64,000 bases of DNA from Artemia franciscana (GCF_032884065.1 NC_088867.1:57424675-57488674); one strand, 5' to 3'; positions 46,302 to 58,940 are shown, counted from the first letter of the stretch. The notes: generated by a model not told the origin, from the letters alone. A program made the numbers and translations.

Positions 46302-46774
46302 TTAATTATTCTGTTGCGAAATAATCCTTTTGTAAGCTAACATTGAAGCAACTCTTTTTGGTCTAGTGGGTAATCTTGTCCCCTGGTGATTGTGTAAAAT
46401 TTTAATTCCCCCATCGACTATTGGCTCATTTTTTAAAAGAATATCATAAATTTGGTCAATATTTAAATTCCCTGTGTCTCTATTTATTGAAATATTAGCA
46501 AATATATGTTTTTTAATTTCTATAGCCTCCCTCGCCCACTGCGAAAAACCTCTATCATTAGAAATAGCTGTAGCCTCATCAAATTGTATAAAATGTTCAG
46601 GATAAAAGAATGTGTGTTCAGCTAGAGCCGAAACAAAAGTTTCGGGAGGCTTTCTTAGTTGTAGGGTTTTTTCTATTGAGTAGCGATGCTCAATAAATCT
46701 TTCAGTAAATTGTTGGTGAGTTTTACCAATATAAAACTTTCCACAGGAACAAGGAATTTTATATACCCCACTAA
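46302..46774 (-). CDS. GIY-YIG endonuclease segment of Penelope-like element
   Basis: About 157 codons: SGVYKIPCSCGKFYIGKT gives the GVY...YIG core, then ERFIEHR with the conserved Arg and His, ending ...RIISQQNN and TAA at 46302-46304. The endonuclease nicks target DNA for insertion. It has no start codon of its own and lies in a different frame from the RT, which ends 46775; in intact elements both are one protein. Confidence 0.8.
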
Positions 46775-48208
46775 CTAAATCCCCCGGGTTAAATCCTTCC
46801 CAGAATTAAGAAAACTACCTAATGGTCTCACTGATTGGAAACAAGTATCAATTTTATGTTTACCCAAAATTCTTTTAAGCATCTCCCCCAAAGTAGGTAC
46901 ATAAGGTAAAGAAATGAAACGTTTCGGTAAGTCTAATTCTGTGCACTGTGAAACCCCAATAACCCTATTGTTGTGATTAATGCGTCTATTTTTTATTATT
47001 TTATCAATGAATTTAATCGGGTAACTATTACAAAATAAAACATCCCTCAAATATAACAATTCAGAATCTAAAAACTCCCGGGAACAAATTCTGAAAGCTC
47101 TATCCACCAGTGCAATCACAACCCCTCGTTTCACTGAGATAGGGTGGCAAGAGTGAAAGTTCAAATACCTATCACTGTGGGTAGGCTTTCTAAAAACTGA
47201 AAAAACTAAATGGAACTCACTTTTGATCAATAAGATATCCAGAAAAGGTAGTTTATCACTTTCTTCAAACTCCACTGTAAATTTTACGTTTTTGTCAAAA
47301 CTATCTAAATTTTTATGGAAAAGGTCTAAAGACTCTAAATCGTGTTTCCAAATGCAGACCACATCATCCATGAATCTGCCACAGAAACAAGGAGAGAGCC
47401 TAAAACTGTGTATGGCGGAGGTTTCAATAAATTCCATGCAGAGATTTGCCAACAAAGGGGAGAGAGATGCCCCCATAGCCAAACCAAACACCTGTTTATA
47501 AAATTCACCTCTAAAACCAAAATAAAGAGAATGTTCATTTGCAAGAATAACCAATTTCATAATGACTTCAATCTCCAAACTCGCCATGGTCACATCTTGT
47601 ATCAAATCAAAGTGCTTTTGTAATTTAATCCTTAATATATCCTCGCACTTTTTCACGTTACAATTTGAATACATGGACACTACATCAAAACTACAGAAAA
47701 TTGAATTCTCCTCCAGTGTGAAATTTTTTAACTTATTAGTAAGATCAGTGGAATTTTGTATATATGATTTTTGTGTTCCTAAGAGTGGACGCAATGCCAC
47801 CGACAACCACTTTCCTAATTTTGCCACTGGTGATGAAAAAGTTGATACAATGGGACGGAGGGGGACTCCCGTCTTATTAATTTTGGGTAGACCATAGATC
47901 TTTGGTGCGGAACAACCTCTTGGATAAAATTTATTATAAAATTGTGGGGTAATGTGTAAATTATTTTTCAGGGACTCCAATTCCTTTCTAATCGATTTTA
48001 CATATTTATCCGTAGGATCGAAATCCAATTTCTTGGAAAAAGTGGTATTCGAAATGATTGTATTCATTTTACGATCATAATCATTGGTGTCCATAATTAC
48101 AATAGTATTGCCTTTATCTGCCCTAGTGATAGTAAGGGTCTTATCCTTTTTCAAATCAGAAAGTATTTTAATGTCATTTTTTATTATATCATTATCAATT
48201 TTTTTCAT
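46775..48208 (-). CDS. Penelope-like reverse transcriptase
   Basis: 477 codons from ATG at 48206-48208. Motifs in order: ITRADKGNTIVIMD (N-terminal ADKG), APKIYGLPKINK, RPIVSTFSSPVAKLGKWL, FCSFDVVSMYSNC (motif A), GLAMGASLSPLLANLCMEF (motif B), GRFMDDVVCIW (motif C, MDD in place of Y(A/V)DD), KLPFLDILL, FRKPTHSDRYLNFHSCHP. This is the Penelope RT, related to telomerase RT. The frame is long and clean, so the copy is relatively young apart from the frame difference with the endonuclease segment. Confidence 0.92.
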   Translation of the reverse strand: MKKIDNDIIKNDIKILSDLKKDKTLTITRADKGNTIVIMDTNDYDRKMNTIISNTTFSKKLDFDPTDKYVKSIRKELESLKNNLHITPQFYNKFYPRGCSAPKIYGLPKINKTGVPLRPIVSTFSSPVAKLGKWLSVALRPLLGTQKSYIQNSTDLTNKLKNFTLEENSIFCSFDVVSMYSNCNVKKCEDILRIKLQKHFDLIQDVTMASLEIEVIMKLVILANEHSLYFGFRGEFYKQVFGLAMGASLSPLLANLCMEFIETSAIHSFRLSPCFCGRFMDDVVCIWKHDLESLDLFHKNLDSFDKNVKFTVEFEESDKLPFLDILLIKSEFHLVFSVFRKPTHSDRYLNFHSCHPISVKRGVVIALVDRAFRICSREFLDSELLYLRDVLFCNSYPIKFIDKIIKNRRINHNNRVIGVSQCTELDLPKRFISLPYVPTLGEMLKRILGKHKIDTCFQSVRPLGSFLNSGKDLTRGI

Positions 48209-48350
48209 GTTAAAAGTCTTAAGTTTCCTTACGATTTTTGACTGAATAAATTTTGAACAATTTTGACTGAATAAATAGATTTTATGACCATTTACATTTG
48301 ACAGGGGAAGATGTACGCGAAAACTGGGAGTTTTAGCGACACATGGATTG

Positions 48351-49916
48351 TAATACCATCAACAAAATATATGGGTCTCTATGATGACTTTCGTCCACTC
48401 TTTAGCATGATGAGTGAATGAGTCAACCGTATAAGAAACAAAACTTAGACAAAATTCCTCTAAAAAATTTACTTCGAGCGAGTCTAGTTTGGCTTTCGGG
48501 CTTTTTGGCCCTTCATTTTTTGTTCTTAATATAAATTTTTTATATCTAGAGAATAAAGAAATTAGGATTTGAGAAGATCTTTTCAGATTTAGATGAACAT
48601 GCGCGTCTGACTTCCAATCATGTAAAACAAGTGCAGTGCAGGGGTGATTGTTTCTCTAATTTAGCACCGGAAGGTGCTCAAACATACATGATTTTTGCAC
48701 TGATATGCATTGATATTAGTCGCAACACTGTTTTCTTAGTTTTAAAAGATTCTTTAATTCACTTTAAAGAGTCATCCGCTTTACATAATTGAATAATCAT
48801 ATTTTAATAATCTTGTGTTCATTTGTTAATTTATGTTTCTAACTTAAAAGTTTAAAAAAGTAAAACAATAAAAAAACGTAATTTAAAGCTTAAAACGAGA
48901 AGAAATTACCTTATATATTATATACAATCTAAAACAAACAAATATGGGCATGAATGATAGAGTGAAATTTAAAACAACAGAAAAATAGACTGCATACATT
49001 TTGAAAAATTCAAGAAAAATCATTGACAGGATAATAGCAGTGTCCAAGTAAAAAGCGAAATGGATTCTATGTATCAATTATTTTATTTATTGTTTAAAAA
49101 AAATCAATTTATATGGAAAGATTTTTCATAAAAACTTCAGAGTGGGGTCATTAACTGTAACTATGCTTCTGGGTATGACATAGCGCCCCCAAGGCGCTTG
49201 GGGCAAATGCTATAACTTATGATATTTTGATGTGATGTGAAAAATACCAAAATGATTTTTTATTGGCAATGAACATGTTTGACTCTGGGTCTCCAAAAAG
49301 GTGACGCGTAATGAGATAAAACTTTTCAGGTTTGTTCGACGGATGTTAAAATAAATCAAAACGTAATAAGTACATACAGGGTGTCGAAAGGACGTATCAC
49401 CTATGTCTTTGGAACATTTTAGTGCATTAAGTTGAAAATGTCTAGGACATATTGAGAGGAATAATGAACTAGTCAAAAGGCACCATCTGCGTCCTACTAC
49501 TGTCAATGCTACTACTTTACAGCTAAAGCTATAGTCTAAGAGTAAAACTTTCAGAGAATGTTGGAATAAACCAAAATGCACTATGTACGTGAAGGTTGTC
49601 ATAATGACATATCAGCCAAATCTAAGAAACTGTTTTAGGTATTCAGTTGAAAAATTTTGGGATTTTTGATGGGAGTATTGAAATAACCAAATGGCACTAT
49701 TTATACATTATTACTAATTCGATATTAGTAATAAATGTACTATTATTACCTACTACTACTAGAAGTCCTACTACCTCTACTAGGCTAGACCAGTAAATGA
49801 TTGGCACAGCCCATGTTCGGCCGAAGCAAATAATCACAATTTAAAAACAGATAGGACTTCTGGCAAATTACATAGCTTTTTGAGAGGGCAGTATTTTATT
49901 TTTTTTTTTAAATGGT
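48351..49916. other. No recognisable gene
   Basis: May include the degraded 5' part of the Penelope element up to about 48550. Beyond that plain AT-rich DNA with no supported feature. Confidence 0.45.
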
Positions 49917-50183
49917 TTGAACCCTTGGAGATTCAAAGAGATCATTGATGTAAACCTCTTCCAGAAAGTTTCACAAAGAAAAAAAAATATAAAGAAGTCA
50001 GAAGCGCTCATCGACAGTGCTTTGAATGAACTCATTACTCCAGAGATAGTCGCTATATCTGCCAAGAAGGCTGTAGTGCTCAAGAAGAAGAAAGTCAGAA
50101 AAGCAAAAAGACTAACAAGCAAAAACCTTGTTTCTCGTAACAAGAATCACAATTAGAGTGACGATTCGGACGTAGGTGAATCT
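49917..50183 (+). CDS. Possible Lys-rich exon or remnant, unrecognised
   Basis: Open 49917-50156: IDVNLFQKVSQRKKNIKKSE, ALIDSALNELITPEIVAISA, KKKKVRKAKRLTSKNLVSRN; then TAG, after which the same frame gives SDDSDVGES and a perfect donor gtaagt at 50184. Protein-like composition and the acidic run after the stop suggest an exon with an in-frame stop (pseudogene or transposase remnant) or a real terminus. Family not recognised. Confidence 0.3.
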
Positions 50184-50541
50184 GTAAGTATCAAATCTTC
50201 AGATTTGAGTAATAGACATTGAATACGAGCCCCTTAACACTGAGAATCACAGTATAAGCATATGCTAGTAGCCAAATCTTTTTCCAAACATGACACACTT
50301 TTCTTAGCGTGTAATTAGATTCGTTGCGCGTGCGCAAAGGCAGGGTTATGAATCTTGTGTTGTTATAGATCTGTGTCAAAAACTTTCAATGGGAAGTATA
50401 GGACTTTTTGCTACTGCATATTACTTTTACTGTGCTGAGAATGTCAAAGCTTGCAACTACATTCCGGTTGAGCTGAGGAGCATGAGAGGTAGTTCCATTC
50501 ACTATTTCTTCATTATCATATTCGTAGCAACCGTAAAGATT
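50184..50541. other. No recognisable gene
   Basis: Nothing supported beyond a possible intron following the donor at 50184. Confidence 0.4.
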
Positions 50542-50718
50542 TGAGGTCCAGTTTAAAATGAAGACTAGGGTAAGATTTTCTGTGCTAATTGACGAAGCAA
50601 CTAGTGTTATAAAGATGGAAATTGAAAAGAACTTGCTCGGCCGAAAGTTACAGGTGGAAACTAGATCCGCAGAGTGCAATGCCTTGGGTGACTATTTTTC
50701 AATTTTTAATTTGAATTA
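50542..50718 (+). pseudogene. Possible transposase-derived fragment (FSVLIDEAT)
   Basis: Plus-strand ATG at 50558 gives RFSVLIDEATSVIK, close to the FSVLIDESTSI block found in hAT-derived and GTF2IRD2-like proteins (the D of the catalytic region). Only ~45 residues remain before a stop. Weak but specific. Confidence 0.3.
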
Positions 50719-50749
50719 AAATTTCTTTCAGTTTTGCATTTATTGCAAA

Positions 50750-51520
50750 ACTGTTGCAAAACCTTGCTGTTTACGCTAAAGTATTTTCGGTATTTTCAAA
50801 AGAGTTATTTATTCTTATTAAATAGCCTTTGTGAATCAGGGGCCATTCTTAAAGAATTGGAACAAAGTTCAAATTTTAGTATAAAGAGCGAGGTATTGAC
50901 GAGGGGGTGAACCCCCTCATATACGTAATAAAAATATACGTATATAGAAGTTCGTTACGTAAGTTAATTTGTAAGTTACGTTTATTTATTACTAATAAAA
51001 ACATTCGTAAAAAAAATGGAAGTTCTAGTGGCCTTTTTGAGCAGCCAAAAAATAGGAGGGCAACTAAGCCCCCTCCTCCACCCCCCTTTTTCTCAAAATT
51101 CATCGGATCAAAACTTCGAGAAAGCCATTTACCAAAAAAAGTAAAATTAATAGGCAAATTTCGCTTTAATTATTCATGTACGGTGAGGCCAAATAAAACT
51201 TACATTAATTCAAAGACGTGCAGAGATTAAATATAAGAAAATAGTTTTTTCAACTGAAAATAAGGAGTGAAATTAAAACTTCAAACGAACAGAAATTATT
51301 CGGTATGTTTAAGGGGTCTCTATCCTCCTCAACGCCCCACTCTTTACGGTAAAGTTTGACTCTTTCTCACAACTGTACTTTTTAAAACAATAAAAACTTT
51401 AGTGTTAAGAGAGGGGCGTTGAGAAGGAGACAGCCACCTTTGATATACGGAATGAATTCAGTTTGTTTTAAGTTTTTATGTCAATTCTCACTTTCAGTTA
51501 AAACAACCTTGTTTTTTTTT
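50750..51520 (+). repeat. Foldback-family composite, copy 4 (B then A)
   Basis: Module B right part to 51240 (agagcgaggtattgacgagg, gttcgttacgtaagttaatt, ttggagggcaactaagcc-like), then module A hairpin 51241-51515 with both arms present. Confidence 0.85.
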
Positions 51521-52345
51521 ATTTATTCCATTGGAATAAATTTCAGCTCAGGTCACTCTTATGTCTGCATGTGAAAGATGGAAGGTACATGATGCATCTG
51601 CAATAATCCAGATCTAAAAATGATTAGAAAACCAAAAACGAAATTTTTAGGTCGAACATTTGCGGTTCTTGAAAAATGCACCTAAGATATTTTCAAATGT
51701 TTAAGATCTTCTCTGTTTTTGATATCAGCTATTATTCTTCTATTCACTTTACTCGTTTTTATGAACTCGCCTTCATATCTCCAAAGCATTAAATCGCTTT
51801 AGAGATTCTGTATATATAAAAAATAAGGGCCTAAGAAATTGTGTTAATCCTCAGGAAATTCTTACACTACCATGCTAAAACTAAGTTCTGACAGAGCACG
51901 AATATTACTTCACTTCCCAAAAATGGCATCACCGGGCCACAAAAAAGAACTTCCGAAGTGGAAAAAAGCACTTCACCACGTTTCAGCATGGAGTGGAAAA
52001 AAATAGCAGAGGCGATATTTTTAAGAAAAAAGAGAATGAATGTAGAAAAATAAATAACCATATTGTATATACTAAACTGTGTGATATAAACTGTAAAGAA
52101 TATAAGGAAACGAGAGAAAAATAAAATATATGGACAGAAGTATCAAAAATATTTGATGAATTAGGAGTAAGAAATAAGTAAGAGTAAAAATTAGTTTAGT
52201 GTAACTTTAGTGTAAGAAATAAATGCCTTTAATCATTACCTTTCCCTGCTATAATGACTAAATCATACTTTCCAAAAACATGAAAAAAAGAGTTCAAAGA
52301 AATATAATACAAAAATAAATCCTGTATGATAAATTTAAAACATTG
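51521..52345. other. No recognisable gene
   Basis: AT-rich, nothing supported. Confidence 0.5.
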
Positions 52346-52652
52346 TCTTTTTCAGCTGAAAGTAAGGTCCAGCACTAAAGCTTAAAATGACCAGAAATTA
52401 TTTTGTACATGAAGGGGGTCGTCCTCTCCTTAACCAGTCACTCGTTACTAAAGTTTTTTAGCTTTTCAAAAAGGTTACTATTCCATTTCAATGGCCTTGT
52501 GTCTCAGCAGGATTTCTTAAAGAACTGGGACAAAAAGTCAAACATTCCCTTGAAAAGCAAGAGATTGAGGAGGGGCATTCTGGCTCTTATACGAGGTAAT
52601 TTCTGTTCGTCTTAAGCTTTAATATTGCTCCTTGCTATCAGTTGAAGACGTT
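52346..52652. repeat. Foldback element, stand-alone copy
   Basis: Left arm cagctgaaagtaaggtccag and cagaaattattttgtacatg pair with right arm acgaggtaatttctgttcgt and attgctccttgctatcagtt; the loop is the module B centre (attccatttcaatggcctt). Shows the hairpin can occur alone. Confidence 0.75.
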
Positions 52653-53297
52653 TTGTGTTTCATTTGATTTTTGATATTTTCTCAAATATCAATAATTGTA
52701 AACGATTTAGTAGTGCCCGATATTTTCTTTTTTTCTCTTTATAAATTATAATGTTGGGTTCAAAATAAAACTCTGGAAAAAACTGCAAAATTTAGTCAAA
52801 ATTTTCGATAAACAATAGTTTTGTTGAATAAGTTCTTATTAACATTTTATGCTACAAAATGTTGGTGGACGAAGAAGGGTATTATAAAAGAAGGGATCCA
52901 CTATGACCTCTACAATAGGATTCCCTGATTTAACACATTCTTTCAAACACATTCTGAGCATATGTTGAAATACATTGAGCCTTTATAAAAGAGAAAATTT
53001 TTTAATGCTGAAAACAAAGCTCCTGGTAGCACTTGCCACAACCCCAAGAAATATCCTTGTTAGGGTTATGATGCTCCACCTCCCCTTTTCTGCCTCAGTG
53101 CAGATAGGCATGTGAATATAGTATACTGAATATGAATCTATGAATATAGGCATGATTCATAGAATTAGATTGTTGTAGCCTATAGAAAGATCCCCCTACT
53201 ACACCACCTATCATATAGACACAGACCAGAAAAATTCTTGTGAATAAAGATGTATTAGATACTAATTTATAACCCAACCCCCTCCCTATAAACCACT
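52653..53297. other. No recognisable gene
   Basis: Nothing supported. Confidence 0.5.
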
Positions 53298-53570
53298 GTA
53301 AGTTTATTTGAAGGCTCAATGAGAGTTAAGATATTTGCAAAGCCGAAAGCACTCTTTAAGGCATCTAATCCCTCCGCGTGTAAAATGACCAATTGCCCCT
53401 CTTTCTAAGCAGCTCTTATGTAAGTTTATTTGAAGGCTCAATGACATGACCAATTGCCCCTCTTTCTAAGCAGCTCTTATGTAAGTTTATTTGAAGGCTC
53501 AATGAGAGTTAAGATATTTGCAAAGCCGAATGTACTCTTTAAAATGACCTCTTTCTTAGCAGCTCTTATT
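53298..53570. repeat. Tandem repeat, 3 units, middle one with an internal deletion
   Basis: Units start gtaagtttatttgaaggctc at 53298, 53420 and 53481 and end agcagctcttat. Unit lengths about 122, 61 and 90 bases. Confidence 0.9.
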
Positions 53571-53969
53571 CAATTTCACATTATACATAATTTTATAAAA
53601 TATAGACAAAATTAATTTAGTTAAATGAATCTGCAAAATAATTATCAGAAACATATCTACAATAGAAAGAGTATCAGTTAATCAAAAAGAAGGATCTACG
53701 ATATTTAAAAAATGGCTTCTTCGATAAGAGATACTTCCCTATTTCCGTGTTATATGGTAGACATTCGAGAATTTTGACCACGAAGATGAGACGATAACTG
53801 GTTTTCAGTCTTTATACTAGATAATTAGCTTCGGCTCGGTGGGAAGCTACATTGTAGCTACTATATTAAACTATTGTATTTTCATCATATTTTGTTTTAT
53901 TTCATTAGCATTCTCCAAACTTCGCTTCTAGAATGTTCACCACGAAAGTACCGATATTTCTCTTATAAA
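53571..53969. other. No recognisable gene
   Basis: Nothing supported. Confidence 0.5.
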
Positions 53970-54462
53970 ACAAGAGCTCATATGGCACTTGTGACGAGGT
54001 CGGAAGAGCCAAGAGCTCATATGGTATGAGCTCTAGCAAAATTCTAAGAATGAATTGGTTGCTTTAAAAGGAAAATCAGAGGCTTCATGCCGGTCGGGAT
54101 TTAAAATAAAAGCTCTGAGTCACGAGGTCCTCCTAGATATCAAAAGTCATTAAGATCCGATGACCCACTCGCAAGTTAAAAATACATTAAATTTTCTAAT
54201 TTTCCCCCTCCCTTCAGCCCCCCGATGTTCGATTCAGGGAAAACGCTTTATCAAGTCAATTTGTACAGCTCCCTGGCACGCCTACCAATTTTCATCGTCC
54301 TAGCACGTCCAGAAGCACCAAACTCGCCAAAGCACTTAACCCCACCTCCTAACTCCCCCAAAGAGAGCGGCTCCAGTCCAGTTGCGTCAGTCACGTATCT
54401 ACAACATTTATAAGCATTTTACAAGATTTCTGGTTTCCCTCACCAGCTCCCCCCAGTCCATA
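53970..54462 (+). mobile_element. Helentron/HINE-like element, 5' part only
   Basis: Same start as 15809 (acaagagctcatatggcact, TATGGCACTTG at 53981-53991, palindrome agctcatatggtatgagct nearby) and first unit through ccaaagagagcggctccagt, then it stops abruptly at ~54462 where the foldback composite begins. No 3' hairpin or microsatellite. Confidence 0.6.
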
Positions 54463-55977
54463 AAAAAATGGAATTTTGATACCAATAGTTACATAAAAAA
54501 TCGCATTTTAATGCTGATTTTAAATATATAACTTTCATCAAGATTAGTCTTACTTATCAAAAGTTACGAGCCTGAGAAAATTTGCCTCATTTTAGAAAAT
54601 AGGGGTAAACACCCCTAAAAGTCATACAATCTTAACGAAAATCACACCATCAGATTCAGCGTATCAGAGAACCTTATTGTAGAAGTTTCAAGCTCCTTTC
54701 GCATTTTTTGCCAGAAGACTAATCACGGATGCGTGTTTATTTGTTTTTTCCAGGGGTGATCCTATCGACCCAGTGGTCCTAAAATGTTGCGAGAGGGTTT
54801 ATTCTAACGGAAATTGAAGGTTCTAGTGCCCTTTTTAAGTGACCAAAAAAATTGGAGGGCACCTAGGCCCCCTCCCACGCTATTTTCCCCCAAAGTCATC
54901 AGATCAAAATTCTGAGATAGTCATTTTATTCACCATAGTCGAAAAACCTAATAACTATGTCTTTGGGGACGACTTACTCCCCCGCAGTCCCCGCGGGAGG
55001 GGTCGCAAGTTACAAACTTTGACTTATGTTTACATATAGCAATGGTTACTGGGAAGTGTACAGACGTTTTCAGGGGGATTTTTTTGGTTTGGGAGGGAGA
55101 GTTGATGTGGGGAGGGGGGGGTTACGTGGGAGTATCTTTCCATAGAAAAACTTCTCAATTGGGAAGAGGCTTTCAATGAAGGGGGCGCAGGATTTTTTAG
55201 CATTATTTAAAAAAACAATGAATAAATAAATATGAAAAGTTTTTTTCTACTGAAAGTGAGGAGCAGCATTAAAACATAAAACAAGCAGAAATTATTACGC
55301 ATATGAGGGGTTTACCTCCTCGTAATACCTCGCTCTTTACGCTAAAGTATTTTTAGTAATTTCAACCATTTATTCTACGGCCTTTGTGATTCAAGGGTCA
55401 TTCTTAAGGAATTGGGACAGAATTTAAACTTTAGTGTAAAGAGCGAGGTATCAACGAGGGGTGAACTCCCTCACATACGCAATAAAAACATACGAATATA
55501 GAAGTTCGTTACGTAAGTTAATTCGTAAATTACGTATATTTTTTACTAATGAAAATGTTCGTAAAAAATTATAAGTTCTAGTTGCCTTTTTAAGTAATCA
55601 AAAAATTGGAGGACTTCCTCCCTCGCTCCTTTTTTCTCAAAATCTTCCAATTAAAACTATAAGAAAGCCATTTAGCCAAAAAAAAAATTAATATGCAGAT
55701 TTCGTTTTAATTATTTATGTGCGGAGAGCCAAGATCAAAACATGCATTAATTAAGAAACGTCCAGAAATTAAATAAAAAAAAAACAATTTTTTAAAAATG
55801 AAAGTAAGGAGCGACATTAAATCTTAAAACGAACAGAAATTACTCCGTATATGAAAGGGGCTTTTCCTCCTCAACGCCCCGCTCTTTACGCTATATTTTT
55901 TACTGTTTTAAGAAGTAGAGTTAAGAGAAAGAGTCAAACTTTAGCGTAAAGAGCGGGGCGTTGATGAGGAAGCAGCC
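54463..55977 (+). repeat. Foldback-family composite, copy 5 (most complete: X, B, A)
   Basis: X 54463-55250 (attttgataccaatagttac, gatgcgtgtttatttg, ccagtggtcctaaaatgttg, ttggagggcacctaggcccc, tttacatatagcaatggtta); B 55250-55785; A from 55790, right arm cut at ~55970. Useful as reference for the module order. Confidence 0.88.
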
Positions 55978-56015
55978 AGGTTATAAGCTGGCTGCCTGGC
56001 AGCCAGGCAGCCAGG
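55973..56015. repeat. CAGCCAGG palindromic cluster
   Basis: Four cagccagg/ctggctg words in 43 bases, able to form a short hairpin, at the broken end of the composite. Confidence 0.7.
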
Positions 56016-57280
56016 TTTCTATATTAACAAAAGAAAAAGCGATAACTTGGTTTTGTAAGGCCAAAAAAAAAAAACGAATGAAACAAAAATAATATTTCGC
56101 GAGGATAACACGGAAATATTAGAGGGAGGATTACAGCTTCCCTTCTTCAGTGTTATGAGATCAGGTCGTTAAAATTAAAAGGAAAGCCCAGATTTGAAAA
56201 ATTTAAAAGAACTTAACACACGGAAAGAATAAAGCAACAACAGATAAAATCAAAACATTAAAAGCCAATATATATAAAACAATATAAAAGCCAACTCAAA
56301 AAGCTATCACTCACCAAATTCCAACGACTAACAATATATAGTGTTCTCGTTGAGAAACTAGAAGAAACTGAGTTTTTTTATTCTTTCATCATAAAAGAAT
56401 GAAAGTAAAGTAACTAAACAGTGAACTACGTCATATTTGTTTAATTTCAAGCAAAGATTCTTCAGCACAGGATTATTTAGGTCTGAGGGGTCCGGGACTC
56501 GGTATCATTTTGTTAGTGTGAGCGTAGAATTTATTTACGGAATGAATGAAGATAGTCAGATTCTCGTCTGAGAAAGCAGAAATAAGAGTCACAAATTTTA
56601 AAATCACCAGTATCTCTGTTAAGAGCCAAACTTAAATTTTGATATTCAATATAACATAAATTTAATTCAGACCTAAATAGGTCTATCTTAACCTATTTTG
56701 AACACACTAAGTTTTTCAAGAAAAAAAAACAAAAAACGCCATCGCTTGGCTTTTCTCCCTCTAAAACTGGTTTGTTCAATATAAAGGTTTTAAACAATTC
56801 TTGATAAATATTCAATCTCAGCAATTTCAATGGATGGGAAATTGGCCCTCTCTGCAGCAAAAATGTAGTTTTGTGCCAAGAACTGGAAGAGAACGCCTGT
56901 TTACATTGACACAATTTCTGGCCGTTGAAAAAGGACACTGGAACTGTTAATTTCCATTCAGAGGAGTCCCCTTGTTTCATTTTTTATTTATTTTTTTGAC
57001 ATTGGGTTGTAAAAAAAATAAATACTGATTTCATTATTTTTTTATCGAGAAAAAAAACAGAATTCCAAGTTTTTGTAGACAGGCAGTTGGTCACTCTATA
57101 ATGGGGCTCTATGATATACTAATCATGCTATGTAAATTTCATGATCAAAATTAACCTATTTTTTCACAAATCTGCCAAATTTATTCAGATTCGTCACTAT
57201 TCAGGTTCCTCGCCAAGTCAAACTCGAAGCGAGCTGAGATTAACATAATTAGGGCTCAAAACCCCCATACTTATAAATAT
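56016..57280. other. No gene; possible Penelope end at 56090-56160
   Basis: At 56090-56160 the minus strand reads CACTGAAGAAGGGAAGC and, 40 bases on, CGCGAAATATT, recalling the CTGAAGA/GAAA boxes of Penelope ends. The rest shows no gene. Confidence 0.35.
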
Positions 57281-57450
57281 TTGCATCCTAATGCTAATGG
57301 TTCTACTCATTTTACTACAACTGCTACTATTATAAATACTTCTGCAACTACTAATACTACCAAAGCTGCGGCTACTACTATTCATTCTACAGCTACAACT
57401 ACTAATACTATTAAAACTAAAGGTATTAAGGCAAAGACATTGGACGTATT
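57281..57450. repeat. Degenerate ACT trinucleotide tract
   Basis: Long irregular (ACT)n, giving a Thr/Ala/Asn-only frame; same kind of tract as at 43845-44180. Confidence 0.75.
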
Positions 57451-57489
57451 GAACCTGTATGGAACTAAACAGAAAATTAAATAAAAAAA

Positions 57490-57592
57490 CAGATTTTTTT
57501 TTAACTGCAAGTAAGGAGCGAGATTAAAACTTAAAACGAACGGAAATTATTCCGTATATCAAAGAGGGCTGTCTCCTTCTCAACGCCCCAGG
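57490..57592 (+). repeat. Foldback module A, left arm only
   Basis: gtaaggagcgagattaaaac to cttctcaacgcccc; the right arm is missing and the Helitron end follows at once. Confidence 0.85.
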
Positions 57593-57597
57593 GGGGG

Positions 57598-57654
57598 GTA
57601 GCTGACTCTCTGGGGTGCACAGCGCCCCAGCAACGCATGGCAGGGGTCAGCTAG
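57598..57654 (+). mobile_element. Helitron 3' terminus
   Basis: Stem ctggggtgc/gcgccccag (57610-57630, loop aca), 20 bases, then CTAG (57651-57654) followed by T and a (TA)n tract: hairpin, CTRR end and A/T-rich target as expected for a Helitron. An outer agctgac/gtcagct pair brackets it. No helicase nearby; a truncated or non-autonomous copy. Confidence 0.55.
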
Positions 57655-57659
57655 TAAAT

Positions 57660-58576
<917 letters not shown>

Positions 58577-58940
58577 GGTTAATGTCTTCTTGCTTCCCAA
58601 GGGCCACGCCCTCTTACTGGTGACCATAGGAAACACCCCTATGAAAAAACAAATTAAGAATTCGCCATAATAACCGTGAAAATGGTGACCCATCTAGGCC
58701 AATCCTAATTTTCAAAAAGATATAAGAAGTTTGGAATTCTGAACAGGGTGTTAAGCTTAGGTTAATGTCTTCTTGCTTCCCAAGGGCCACGTCCTCTTAC
58801 TGGTGACCACATGAAACACTTCTATGAAAAAAAAAAAAAGAATTCGCTATATTAACCGTGAAAATGGTGTCCCACCCAGGCCTCCTCTAATTTTCAAAAA
58901 GATATAAGAAGTTTGGAATTCCGAACAGGGTGTTAAGCTT
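58577..58940. repeat. Tandem duplication of ~182 bases
   Basis: Copies 58577-58759 and 58760-58940 both start ggttaatgtcttcttgcttc and end gaacagggtgttaagctt. Confidence 0.95.

Larger units (their letters stand above)
45950..48350 (-). mobile_element. Penelope-like retroelement (whole span)
   Basis: Reverse transcriptase (46775-48208), GIY-YIG endonuclease segment (46302-46774) and a 3' non-coding part with a CTGAAGA...GGCGAAA motif (46101-46131) follow each other on the minus strand, as in Penelope elements. The outer limits are estimated; 5' of the RT, short repeats of tttattcagtcaaaa lie at 48235-48275. Confidence 0.8.
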
